This document shows positions 24,401-39,400 of a DNA stretch of 64,000 nt, one piece after another (the first letter of the stretch is position 1; each line of letters starts with the position of its first letter). A program made the position numbers and the translations under genes. The stretch is taken from contig CAIIXF020000007.1 of assembly GCA_903813345.2 (NCBI GenBank), positions 7,633,730-7,697,729 on the forward strand, read 5' to 3'. Source of the stretch: Owenia fusiformis. Its lineage: Eukaryota > Annelida > Polychaeta > Sabellida > Oweniidae. The notes below the pieces were generated by a model, which did not search any database, was not told the origin of the DNA, and saw only the letters and a list, made by a program, of their open reading frames with translations.

Positions 24401-27400
24401 TAAATTGTTGAATTGAGAAATATTTTTCGAAAGATTGCCATTTCTAGATCAACAGGAAGTCATGTAAGGCACTGAATAAATCTGGAAATCTAATTGGATC
24501 ATAAGAATAGTGCAAAAGTGTTAAGTTTTTTAAAGTTTAAACTCGGGTGGATGGATCCGCTGGCAGTCACTCAGGATAGTAAAGCATGGGCGGATACACT
24601 CGCCGGCAGCATGCTAAAGGTTAAAAATCCCACTATTCAGTAACTAACTGTAAGTTTATAAGGTCATTATGAACACTCCTCTTATATTATAAAATGAAAT
24701 ACCAAATAAAATTTTTTTGATTTGTTATCTTTTCAAATCATCACATTACATCTTACCTCAGTATTGAAGTGTGGAAATCGCATGTTTCAGAATTTGACAT
24801 ATTGAACTCTGAAGTCTCAATGAATTAGGAATGAGGATTTCTCCCTAAAATATCTCATTTTAGAAAATATGTTACATAAAGATATGTTGGGATTTATGTT
24901 AATTTATGTTAACTCTTGATTTGGATTTCATTAAACAAATGTTATATTAAAATGTATGATTTTGCCTTCAGATTTCAGGCTAACTATATCATATATTCAG
25001 TAAAAGATTCACTGACAACTATTTTAATATAGCAAATCAAATTGTCTAACTTTTTCAAATTCAATTGTATTTTGCGAAAACAATTGCAGGTATCGGAAAT
25101 GATGTCACTTTATTTTTCCTTCCCTAAAAACGTTTTTTTCTTTTTTGGAGGGGATGTAAATTGTATGTATAGGGTGGTCAAATGAAATGGCAACCCAGTC
25201 ACTATACTCCCTGATATTTGGTACATGTGTATATCATTCGATCTCCCACCAGCCTACAGTATTTCATGACCAGGTTGATGGTTTAGAGCACTTTAAACAA
25301 GATGCTCCAAAGTTCAATATTGTGCTTTTGGCAAACCTGCATTCGTCGTCCAAAATGTTTTTACCTGACTTCTATCTGTGGGATATGCCAAAGGTAAAGT
25401 GTACAGAAAGGACCTCAGGACAATTATGGACCTCAAAAAGGAGATCATAATTTTCATTCAGGCCATACCTACAGAGGATTGCAGTTGGGTCATAGACAAC
25501 TTGTGCAGGTTTACCTAAGTGTGATGATGGACGAACCTAGGGCATGTTGTTTAAAGTGCTGTAACATTGTGATCAATCATGAAATATGGTATGCTGATAG
25601 GAAATTGAATGTACAAGTGTGTAAAATATCAGGGAGTAATTCCTTAAAATGACAAAGATATAAGGAAAATACAGGGTTGCCATTTTTGACCGCCCTGTAT
25701 GAAAAATACAGAAATGGTTTCATGTGAGGAACCCCAATGAAAGGGGAGATTTGTTGATAACATAAAACATAGAACCCCTGGTCACCGAATCCTGGCTACG
25801 CCACTGGGCAAGAGTCACTCAATTTCTTGATTTACCAAGTATTTCAATTTGGATTAACATATGAATAATATATGACCTTGGTGACATGCTGATTGTGATT
25901 TCACATTAATATTGTGATCCTAGTTAGAGTAAATAAACTTTTAAAGGTTGATTTAGCCCGACCTCATCAAAAACGAGACTTCATCAAGATTTCAAAGCTG
26001 TTTAGAAAACACTCTATTGAAGATTCTTTTGCAATTATGTGGTGAAAAAATATATTTCTTTGTTCTTTTACAATTATGTGGTGAAAAATACATATCTTTT
26101 ATTGACTCAATAACCATGTCATGTAAATGACATATCAGTCACTACAGTGTACAAAAATCTACAAACTACAACTACATATTACAAAACTACTTTACATCAG
26201 TTTCACATGTTAGGGTATGATATCAGTGTGGTGTATCCATAATACATGTGTTTTAAAAAAATGTTTACATAATATTAATCATTTTCCAAATTTTTAAAAG
26301 AGTGATATACAAATTTGGCTAAATGTAAGTTAACATGAGAGCTTTTACTAGACATAATAGTTTCAAACAGTTTATCTGGATGTTTGCACTGTTCCATATC
26401 AGATTTTAAAGTTTCAAACAAAAGTTCTCTGTGTTTTAAGTTCTTTGTACAGCTTGTGATAAAGTGAAGCTCATCCTCAATTACCCCACATTCACTACAC
26501 AACCTTTCACTTGTGGGTTTTGGCTTTGGTTTTGAGAACCGCCCTATCTGTAATTTATGGGAACTCTTCCTGAGCCTAGTTAATGCATGTCTATATTTTT
26601 TATTTTATTTATGATTCTTTGGTGAAAGTATTTTTGAATTTTATATAGGTCCTAAGTATAGGAAAAGTAAGAATATCCTGTTTCCATTGAAGTGCATAAT
26701 TACTTTGTGATCATTTGAATGAATATATAATCCTCTTCAACATTTTGAGTCAATAAATGAGAAAAAAATCACATTGTTTTGATATATCAATAACTATCTA
26801 TGTTCCTTTACAATAATGTGATGACAAATATATATTTCTATGTTCATTTACAATTATGTGGCAAAAATATATATTTCTGTGAAGAGACATATGAAATAGT
26901 TTTTAACTAGGGCTCTAACGGTTTCATAATTTCTCATTTTGGCTAGCTTCACAATTTTTATCTTTTCGTTTCGTTTTTCATCTTGCAAAGTTTTTTTTCA
27001 CGCATTCCTTTCTCATGTCAGGACAACTTTGCACAACCTACATATTGTCTGGCTGGTATCAAAAGATATGTCCGCTGTGAGGGAGCTTGCTATTTTTCAT
27101 AAAAACACAAATAATACTTCACAATTTATTTTTTTACTCATATGTTTCGTAATATCAAAGAATTACTTACTCTATGCAATGGATATATCATTTGCAGGTA
27201 ACCTTCACTTCTGTTTGAAGTTCAATAACACTAGGCCTAAGAACCATGCAACACCTCGGTTTCGGTGTACCGTTAGAGCCTTAGTTTTAAATTTTAAACA
27301 CTCAAATTACTTATGTAAGCCTCAGTTACATTTGCTCTACAGCAATATAGGAAATCTACATTGTACTGCTCACCCTATATTTTACGTTGCATAATTCTCT

Positions 27401-30400
27401 CGATTTCGGGAAGCTACAGCCATCGTACGGTTGCCATAGATCAAATGTGACTGAGGCTTTTTCATTGGGGTCAGGCTGAACTGAAGCAATTGTTTAATTC
27501 AAATACCTTTTGTGAAGATGTTGAATAAGAATTGAAATAATGAATTACATATTGAGACAGCTTGTAACAGGTTTACACATTTGTTATTTCAACCAGTATG
27601 TATTTCATCCACATGGCCTGACCTATTACTTTTTGATTTATCAGTTTGTTGTGACACAATGTTTTACCTCATTCATTGATTCTGATGAATCTATTTCAGT
27701 TATAATTAGACAATCCTAATTTTAATTCATCAGTCCTTTGAATTAGAGACATTATAAAACGTTGTTAGTTATGCAGAACTATCATTGGGCTTCAGTCTGG
27801 AATCTCTTTCAATTTTGACGAGACAAATGTTTAAAAACAATGCACAAAAGCATATAATGGCTAGAATGACAAAAAAGCTCTTTGAGCAGGATTCTCCGTA
27901 ACACTCATTTGAACCTGGTTGGCTTTGCACTCTATACCCAAACCCAAACAGCTGTTGGAATGCATACATACCAAAACTTTGAGCAACCAATACGATACCA
28001 AAATTTTGTCCAAGATATTTTAAACCAAATAATTCAATGATGACCCACTGAATTTGTACAAAAAATGATCCATGGGCGGAAGCCATGATGATGGTACTAC
28101 TGAACAAACCAATGAAATCATGATAGAAGACAACCATGACAGTACAACTAATGCACATTAAAAATGCACATGGTAGGATACTTGATGATTTGGGAATGCC
28201 AGGCCACTTCTTAAAGATATGGGTAAAAATCACTGCACTAACGATTCTGCCTAGTGTACTGAAAATTGGAAGACAGATTGTGAAAACTGCGATATCATCC
28301 TCCCGGTGAACGGATTTCAAGACTGTTGAGATATTGTTGATGAATGTAGCACCAGTTCCAGCTAAAATGAAAGATACCAGGAAAAGATAGTAGAATTCAA
28401 CTGTTTTTAGAATTTGACATCCGTTCAGATCTGGTGGGTTTGAAGTTGTTTCTTCTAGATTTGCCTTTGGGATTAGTTCAGTTTTATCATTTACACTTTT
28501 TTTAGCTTCTATTTTGTCCTCTGCAACACTAGTTTTAGGAGTTTCTAGTTCTTTCATTTTGATTTCATCTTTCTGGTCTGACAGATTTATTGTGACTTCT
28601 TTAAACACAGCTATGGATAACAAATTAATTATAAATGAGATCACAGCTAGGAACATCATATAGTCTCCATACTTTTGATTCTCAGCATCTTTTATGTGTC
28701 CTTGAACAAACAGTCCTTGATAGATGGCACTAAATATTGCTGGGGCGATCCCATATGCAGCATTGAGAAGCCCTAGTATCTTACCAGTATGTTTTCCTTC
28801 AAAGTTTTTACAATTTACACATGTGCTTGCAAGGTAGGGAAACGATGTCCCGAATAGTGTCATAAAAAACATGGCACATACCAGCCAGGATTTTGTCGCG
28901 AAAAATGTTTTAAACTTTGTAGTCATCCATAATAATGTATATCCAGCAACAGATAAAATAAGACCAAATATACTTGTTACCCTCGGCCCAAAGTTGTCAT
29001 ATATGAAGCCTGCAGGAATAGTAAGACCTTGTCCAAAGTCTCCACTTGCAGCTATATTCTCAATGTCCACTTGTGTAAAGTTAAAGGTACTTTTCAAGGC
29101 GATTGCATATGTGTTGAAGCCATATATAAGTCCTGCCATAACCATGTTGAGCACTCCAAAGACCAGGGTGAGATATTTCTGTATGTACATTTTTGTCCTT
29201 AAGAGTACAATATAATCTATGTTAGTGAACACCTCTCTCTAGTGAACACCTGTGTTTAGTGAACACCTTATTAAGTGAACATCACTTCAAGTAATATTCT
29301 ACAATGGCTTCGGTTTAAATTCCCTTTTTGTGGCTCGATAAGTTTTCACGATATATACATACATAGTACCCCACACACAATTTTGTCGCCTACTTTGATG
29401 TGTTGTAGAAAAATATCCAATAAGAGTTTTCTCATGAAATTTGGCATACATTAAATTGAAACAATTTGTGACACTCAATTTTTTTTTTGGGGGTAATATG
29501 ACTTCACCACAATTTGACTTCGGTTTCTAAATTGCTACGCATTTACAGATTTGAACTAAATTAAGCTAAATTTTGAAACAATTTGTAACAAATTGATTAC
29601 AAAAAAATTTGAATATTCTGTTTAATCCTATCCTATTAAACACCATTATAATCAACTGGTAAAAGAAAAACTGAACCAAGCAGGAGTGACTGTTATAATG
29701 TTACAATGTTATGATGTTATCCCTGAAAGTTCACATGTTTAATCCATGTGAATCATTTCCAACAAAAGGCAAGCCGTCAGTGGCCACCTGTGAGGTATTG
29801 GGCAAATATGGCCTCCCGATCATAGGCCAACGAAAAATTGAGTGCAAGCTCACTTTTAATAATGCCTTAATTGTCTTAAACAAAATACAACAATTTTCTT
29901 GAGATTTTATGAGATGCGAGCTACTGGAAAGGATTTTTTAATCGAGTGAGACAGTAGGAAATGCTGTAGTGGTAGGATGGGATAGAAATCCAAGCAGAGA
30001 TGTGTTTCGGTGCCCTGATAAACCTTTTTAGACTTAAAGCCAACAAATCATATGATACATGCACCTTGGAATTATTAAAAGGGGTGTTCACTCTTAAACA
30101 ATAATAAAACCACACTTACAATATTCCTGTTTAGGAGTTAAACATCTCCAACACATAGTAACAATATCTTAAGAGAACAGACAAACCATATGTAATGCAA
30201 TAAGTTTGTAATCAAAATGTAATCAAAATAATTTAAACTCTCTTTGAAACTACAAAACTGGAAATTTTCGTCGAATTTTGTTAAAACATGATTATTTTAA
30301 AATTGCTTGTTTTTAGTCAATATTACTTAAATTTCCAAATAAAAAAATTTGAGTGTCACAAAATGTTTCAAGTTTACGTATGCCAAATTTTATAAGCAAA

Positions 30401-33400
30401 CTCATTTTGGATATTTTTCTACAATACATCAAAGTAGGCGACAAAATTGTGTGTGGGGTACTATACTATGCACTATATACAGGGTGTCTCAAAAATGGAA
30501 ACCGGGATTTAATTGCTTATTTAGGTCTAAATAACAAAATTGAACGTAGCTTGTGAATTGTATCCCACCTAGAATGATGCCTACTGAGTGCTTATTGTTT
30601 AGTAAATGAACAATATTTTAGTGCTAAATGAGCAATTGTTTAGTACTAAAAGAGCGCTCAAGTAGAACTAGATCATTACTATCGTTACTAAAACGGTACT
30701 AAAATAAACCCTTATTTTTCACAAAATTAGTACTAAAACAGCACTCAATTAGTGCTAAATCATTACTTTAAATATTGTTACTAAAATGGTACTAAAACAA
30801 ACCCTTATTTTTCACAAAATTAGTACTAAAATAGCACTCAAGTAGTAATAAATTAGCACTCTGGCAAAAGTGCACTCATGAGTACTCATGGCACGAGTGC
30901 TAATTTAGTACTAATTTTGTACTAATATAGTACTCGGCATATCTCCCTGTGTACATCTTGGTTTATGACTATTTTCTGACAATGAAGACAGGTTTATCTT
31001 TTAGATCAATTCATTATCTCAAAGAAAACTATATACAGTAATAATAAAGTCAAACAAACTGGGAGATATTTAACTAGTGATCAACCCATCAACACACTTT
31101 TTCGAAGATGTTGACCCCATTTTCACCAAAAATGCAATCATTTTTTACAATGTTTAATGCATTACTATTCTTTATTTTGATGTATCAAATAGTTCTTGAA
31201 AGAAAAACTTAATTGCTTTACGATAAGTGTTCCCCATTTTATTTCTCCATTGAAAAATCTCATGCTATCCATTGAAAAATCTCATGCCATTTCAGTTCAT
31301 TTTGGTCATCCAAATTCAATATCTTTAAAGTCCCTGGAGCAATCAAATTTTTCTTTTTAAGAAATCGAACATGTCTCAAAGCACATTCTAATTAGTACTA
31401 TGCATTCAACAATATAATAAAAGGTTGCATTTTTGGTGAAAATAAGGTCAACATTTTTGAAAAAGTATGTTGATTGGTCCATCGCCCCTTCAATTTCACT
31501 TAGGTCTGATTAATTAAATTATCATTATATATACTTTTCTTGAAGATAATGAATGGATCTACAAGATACACCTATGTTCATGATCAGAAAATATTCATAA
31601 TTCAAGTTAGAATCGTTTGAAATTGTTTGTGATAACTTACATGCGCCTTTGTATTTCCTTTTATTTGATTAATATTACCTTATTTCTAATTCCTTTATTT
31701 GCTGTGTGGAATACAAGTACATGTACAAGAATGTCAATAGATAAATATATAGGACTGACTGAGTCAAGTTGTATAGCACTGGGTTAATAGTTGAGTAGTG
31801 TGTATCCATATGAATCGTGTCAAATGATTCATAAAGGATATATCTGCACTCTGCAGAGATATTGACCTACCCATTGAATGATTTCACCTTGGTGACCCTC
31901 CATTTATTAGACATTTCAATAGGCCTCAAATCTATGGGCTGTCTGAGAGGACTTAAAATAAAGTGATCTGTGACTTATTTTTTTGTATTTTCAATTTAGC
32001 CTATAAGTAATACAGGGTGTCTCAAAAACAGTATGCCCAACTCCAAGCCAGGATACTAGAATTCTGAGCAATTTTTAAAAAATACAAAGGTAATGAAATA
32101 GAAGGCCTGGTTTGCCCTCCATCAAATGTGTAACTGCCAGGGATGACTGAGCAATCATGACCATTATGAAAGGTGGTAAAATCACCACTGTGCTAAGTTA
32201 ACATTCAAGTAGGAATGACACAGTGAATGTTTTTTGTGTTCAAAACATTACTATTGTTCAAATTCAAACTTGTCCATGTTGTTCACAATTTTGCATAACT
32301 TTCCATAAGTTTTTGTTTGTACCTCCCTCTCAGGATATTGGGACTGAAGAGCCTCTTGATCAGCAATGAAACTTCCACTTGATGATATGCAGCTTTGAAG
32401 TCAATTGCATATGGCATTATTTTTGCTTCTTTATTTATTAAATTCAAATATATTCGATATATGAAAGATTTATATTCGCTAAATCATTTTTCCATTCGGT
32501 AAAAACGTTTATATGTTTGTTACAGCAAATTAAGTTTTCAAAATAGCCAATCACTTAATACTATGTGCATTGAATTACATATTTCATTCGTTAAATGATT
32601 TTTTTTTGCGTAAATTGTTATGGTATTCCTTAAGAGTAACACATTATATGCACAATATTGATTTTCTATTTGAACCCTACCGAAATAAGTTTGCCTATAT
32701 GTACCAAATGGTTTATTTTTCTATGACATAGTTAATGCATTTTACCGAAAGCTAATTTGCTATTTGCCGAATGCAATAAAGTAATATTCGATAACTTGCG
32801 TTGTTGTTCGATATTTTGTCACGTGACTTCGAGATTTGCAAAATGGCCGTGCAGCTATTCTACATCGTACAAATATATCACGTGACTGAAAGTCTCGTAA
32901 ATTATCGAAAAATAACGAAATTTATCGAATGTGGCATTCGGTATTTACCGAATATAAATAATTTAAATACCGAATGTACAAATAATTAATTGAATTATAC
33001 GTGCGTTAAGGAAAACAAATTGATTCGCTGCATCACACAAATACATGTATAAATATCAAATGTGAATGTCAATACAAAGAACAAGTGAAACTATTTAGCG
33101 AATATAAATTGTATAGATTATTACATTTGATAAAATAAAAAAAACATTCGATAGATTGGGTAAAGGTTTGGTAAATTGTTTGTTTTATTTGGTATTTATG
33201 GAATATTAATGTACCGAATAATGAAGCAGTTTAAACACCATAATTGCATCCCCATGTCAATGACCCTTACTGAAATCCTCATTTTCTCAGAAGAACTCGA
33301 GTTTATTGAGTCTAAGCAAGTAGATTCATTTGGGACAGTATTGCTTGAATCCATTTCAATAGTAAGAATAGGGGTTCTATAAACAGTACACTGGACTTAA

Positions 33401-36400
33401 TTTTTATTAGAACTTTTTGTTGGCTTTACTGCTCAGTTGTAGTTTAACCATTTTTGCAGGCCTATTTTAGTATAAGTTAAGCTTTTTGTCAAACCTTTTC
33501 CATAAAAGAGTTACTCAGTCCCCAGTCCAGTTCAGTATAAAAGGCCTGTCCTCTAACCCCCCTATCACACCAAACTAGTTCTTACCCGTTCTTGCCAGTC
33601 CTACGAAAACGTCGTCAAACGGGCTCAATCTGGCTGTCGTCGAGAAATATGTCTGAAATAATTAGCTTCTTCATTCTTAAATACGCCCATCTCGTTCGCA
33701 GTTCGTTCAGGTCGCACCACGTCGGAGTGCAACGTCGTAGAATGCGTCCCTTAGTCTAGAAGGTCAACATGACCTGATTACAGAACGGTATGGTCGTCAT
33801 CGAATTTTGAATCGATTCAAAATTATAAAATCACATTCCCGTCTGAGAACGTTCATAAAGTTCGTAAATAGACCTTAGAAAGTTGCAGCTACGTTCATTC
33901 CGTTCGCACACAGTTTAAAACCAGTTTTGAAGAACGCAGTGGCAACTTGTTTGGTGTGATAGCTATATTTTTGCTAACTTTTTCATAAGCAGTGTTAAAT
34001 ACGTTCTTAATCAGTTTAAACCCATTTGCAATTAGTTCTACCTCATTCTCAACACGTCCGCAGACAGTTCAACTCGTTGTTAAAACGTCCCTAGTAGGAT
34101 TGAAGTACGACGGTTCCGTTCGTAGTACGTCCAGCTCGTCGTTAGTACGTTGTCACTCGTTCTAATTGTAGAACGTGACGACCACGAGAACATTTTGAGA
34201 ATTGTCTAAGTTCTAGAGGACCTACCCATTTGAGTACGTTCGATGAAGTTTGTAAATAGATCCCAAATGGTTCTTAGTAGGTCTAGTCCGTTCGTATACA
34301 GTTGAAGCCCGTTTTCGAGAACGCAGTGAGAACTAGTTTGGTGTGATAGTAGGGTTACATAGTGTAACAGAAAAATAATGTTAAGCCAATTACATATCAA
34401 TAGCCACACATGAAGGTAGCTTGGCACAGTGATAATTTTACCACCTCTCATAATGGTCAAGATTGCTCAGTCATAAATGACAGTAACTTAATGATCTACC
34501 ATTTGATGGAGAATAAATCAGGCTTTTTACTGCTACCTTTGTATTTTTAAAAAACTGCTCAGGATTCTAGTAATTGGTTTTGAAGTTAGGCAAACTTTTT
34601 ATGGATAATCAAATGCTTGTTATCCTGTCATTTAAATGGTCATTAAGATCTTAACATGCATGCTAAAAAAATGGGTTTCTTTTGTGTGATGAATACTTCT
34701 TTTATTTATTTTACCTGAGTAAGATGGAGGGTAAAAAGCAAAAAGACCCAAAAAGCAATCACAACCCTTTAAAAGTTCACTGAATTAATTTTAAGGCTGT
34801 AGTTTTATCATTCAAATATTTCTTTTCATGACTTGAAAAACTATTCCTTTTAGAAATAAGTCTTTTGAAAAAAGTTGTTTTCATTATTATTATTTTCAAA
34901 TATTTTATCGTTTTTAAAAAAAATCGAAATGGCCACTTTATGTGGGATTTCACAATAATTTCCTGGTCACTTCAAAGTATAGATATATTATACCCAAATT
35001 GAATTTTTTGTAGAGTAGATCAATATTATGGTAGGCTATTGGATTTTTGTTTGCCTCAGAAAATACAAAATTGATAAAGCGGTAATTGGCTATAATTAGA
35101 GTACTCTTCAAAGTTTGGTTACATTATGATTTGTGCCTTTGATACTCCTAAGTAGACACCCAAATGCCTAAATTGGTGAAAATTCTGATATATCTTTCAT
35201 GCCTGTCTTTTATTATCTGCTAATCGAGGGTAGAGTAAATGGTAAATATTATATTGTGACATATACAGATTCATGAATATATTATTCGTTTGGATTTGCT
35301 ATGCCATGGAAGTTGCTGTTTCCTAGTTTACGTAGATTATAGACTTTATTTTCCATTATATTTTTGTACTCCTCACTATTGTCTTAACTCAATAAATATT
35401 TTAAGATTTTGTCAAAGTGATATCATATTTGAAATCTCCATGTGTACATTTTGAGATATTGTTTGAAAAATTATAAGTGGACTCTGAAATGTAAGTTTTC
35501 TTTGAAATGTGATTTTTAGGATGGGTTGATTTCCTATATAGTCATAGAGGTTATAGAATCATTAAAACTGAAAAGCGATTATGGTGAAATTGTGAAAAAT
35601 TGTCAATTAAAAGGGTGAGGTGCAACATGCTGATAACAACATGCTAGTAATTGCAAATCTTATCCAAACATGACATTGGGTAGGTGTTATTACTGTACTT
35701 AAGGCAGCTTAGTTTACAGAGTTTGAGGATTTAAAGAGTAATGACATAATACTTGTGAAATCCGCGAAATTTAATAGCCACGTAGTCAAAAAAATTAAAC
35801 TAAATTAAAACTCGCGAAATTAACCGGGAGTACATACAGTAAGTGAAACCTAGGAGTAAAGTGCCATTTTATTTACAATTTGAATACAGTAAAAGATATC
35901 AACAGTCATACTGGTATTCTTATTATTAATGGTTATTAGTTTCAACACATCATAAGTTAAATGTGATACTTGCACATTGAATACACAAAGGTTTAATAGG
36001 TTTATTATAATATCTTGGCATAAGCATATTACCATATTCCATGAGGAATATGTACTTATCAGTTCATCTCAGATGAATATCTTTTCCCCTTCCCTCTGAT
36101 GGAATGTTTTCCCATTCCCTTTGATGGAATGTTTTCCCATTTCCTTTGATGGAGTAACAAAAGAACTTGAGTAAATTGTTGATGGCCCACGAGGATTGCA
36201 AGCATATTTAGCTGAAACAATAAGCTGTTCATCATCCTACCAAACATAGTTCAGGCGACATATAAGAGAAGCTGTCCATCTGTCAACTCGTCTGTCTATT
36301 GATTTTTTCATTTCTCTGTCCAGGCATAACTTAAAACCTGGTGAATGATTTGGTTAGAATGTTATAGGCTGATGCCTTAGGACCTCCTCTCAAGAAGAAA

Positions 36401-39400
36401 TTTTCAATATGCCCTCTCAATTCAAAATATCCACTATTTTTGTGAAAAATATAATCTTATATACCTTAATACCAGTACATGGATTTAGCTTCAATTTATA
36501 TGCTGATGCCAGAGGGACTTATGAAAACATAAATGAAAACATAAATCAGGATAATACTCCACTCTTTGTGACATTAGTTGAGTTAAATGAGTAGAAGCTT
36601 TAAACATGGTTATAGCCCCCCCCCCTTTCAATTCTAATGAAATGCATGACAGTTATTGTGATTTTCAAATTTAAGTTTTTTTGCTAAAAATTCCTAAAAA
36701 GCAATTTATTCACGAATAATATACATTGTGTTTTTTCAAGCTCTAATATTTGCTGAAAAGAACATTTGTAACAATAACAATTAGTCTGAGTGGCATATAA
36801 ATTATAGAATAGCATTAGTATTAATGATAGTTAACAGGATATTACTTGTAAGATTAATTTTAACGGAGAATCAGTTATACTTTAAAGGGCAACACATTTA
36901 GAAAATGAAATTACCATTTGCTCATATGTACAATTATTTTTGTAGAATTAAGTTGATTGATTATGAGACCATGTTCTACATGATTCGAGCATCTATAACT
37001 TGGAAATGAAATATGTATAAATATTATAACATCACTTGATATCACTGGAAAAACTGAAATTATATTTAACAGGTTAAAAGTAGATTTATTTTTAAAAAGT
37101 CAATTATTTGCTCATCATTTTACAAACAATTCAATGCCCCGTACGGGAATCGAATCCAGGACCTTCCGCCCTTGAGTCAGACGCTCTACCCCTGAACCAG
37201 AAGGGCTAGCCACTACAGCTTAGAATGCAGTAGCGACTTGCTATCGGAGGTCATCACATTATTATACACATCTTAATTATGTTAAGCAAGATTAGAGCAA
37301 GGATTTTTTGAAATATTTTAACATATCCAAAAAACAATACTTACAAATAATGAAATGATTAATATTTTCCTATATGCATATATATCATATCAATTTATCT
37401 GACTATTATTCCCTACACCAAGACATTTTTAATTTTAAAGTACCATTTTTCTATTCAAAATGTAATCTGATTGAATATTTTATCAACATATTGACCATGA
37501 ATCTCAGTTTAAAGATTTGAAGAATAATGTTAATTTTAGGAATGCTGCTCACTCCTTGGAGGCATAGGGATCACGTTTTGGTTTGCATTGTTTTGGGTGT
37601 TTCTCCAACAACACAGTTCCATCAGTTTGTCACGAAATGTTCTCCCAACAATATTATAGATAATAAAGTTTATTGAGGAATTCATGACCAGAGATAGAGT
37701 GGAAAGGTTATCCACAGGATCATATGTTAACTTGAATTTAAAAAGTGCACATGGCGATATGAGAAAAAAAGAGGTAATTGAGACAGTTAATAGAATTTTT
37801 GAGACATGTTTATCATCAAGTGACGGCATTCCTTCCTCAACAGACTTACATTTACAAATCTGTCGTAATATGAACATATTCAGGATTGCGATTGAAAATG
37901 GTGGGATGATATATGTGAGGATTTGATGAATGAGAAATAGTATGAAACTTCTAGTTTCTATGAAATTAATTTCTATTGCCATAAACCAGCACTCTGTCAT
38001 TGTAATGTTCTTGAACAAAATAGCTAATAGAATGGTCACAAACACAATGCAGAATGTAACCATGCAGATAATCTGTATACGTGTTGACTTCATTGTACAC
38101 AATGTTAATGCCTTTAATGGTAGACAGATATGAATAAAGCGATCAATGGTGACGAGAACAACCGTCCAGATGGTAAGCATGCTCCAGTAGAAGTCTAGTA
38201 TCCTAAGGGAAAGTTTCCAGATGAAATGAATTGGAACCGCCAATCCAATATATGTCATTGCTTGATCTATTATTGTAAAGAAGAGAAAGCAAAGATCCAT
38301 CATTGCCAATGTTGTCAATAGCAACACCCTGGGACTACGTTTATATTTCCTTATAAGGACAATGGCAGAAAGGATGTTTCCGATAATGCCAAGTATCCCA
38401 ACACAAATAATAGTCCATGAAAGCGGCATTCCGAAAGGAGAAGACAGAAACAACCTGAGCATTGCATTACAACTACCATTATATGTTGTACCATTGATGA
38501 ATGTACCTAATGTTCCCATGGTGTTGAAAGCTGCATCTATTGTTTACATACAGTTCATGACTCTGTGAACTGTTGCTGAAACATTGATAGCTGCATCTAA
38601 TATTTTGGTGCTGTTGATGGCTGCATCTATTGTTTACATACAGTAAATGACTGTGAAATGTTGCTGAAACATTGATAGCTGCATCTAATATTTTGGTGCT
38701 GTTGATGGCTGCATCTATTGTTTACTGACTGTGAAATGTTGCTGAAACATTGATAGCTGCATCTAATATTTTGGTGTTGTTGATGTCTGCATCTATTTTT
38801 TACATACAGTTAATGACTGTGTGAAATGTTGCTCAATCATTGATAGCTGCATTTAATATTTTGGTGCTGTTGATGTCTGTTGTTTGCATACAGCTCATGT
38901 CATTGATAGCTGCATCTAATTTCTTGTACTGGTTGCTTTATCATGTATATCTGGAGTAGTGATATGTGCTGCTTTCCATGCAATCTACCCAGTTGATACT
39001 CAGTTCAACATTCCTTATCTAAAGTCTCATACTGATGTTCCAGCTGCAAATCCTTTATTTTCCTTGTTTATTTAGCTTTTGAAAGATTATTGCTGGCTGG
39101 TCTCTTGCTGTATTACATTATAGATGCTTGTAAAAGTTAAGCAATATTTATTCTTATTTCATTTGAATTTTTAATGTACATTGCACGTACAGCTGTGGCA
39201 TCAACTGATGAATGTTCTAGTACACAATCATTATTCTTCATTTACCATTAAGTCTAGAATCGACACATCTACAAATTACAATAATAGAATAATTGTTATG
39301 TTATTCTCAGCATAAAATCATTCTGTACTTAAAGGTCCATGTGCAGTATGGCAAGTGATTTTAGACAGTCATATCTTTCACCATGAGTATTTTCTGGGTA

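Noticed and set aside
26939-27394. 151-codon + strand frame
   Set aside because: Spans a hAT-like MITE and a second MITE; no family match.
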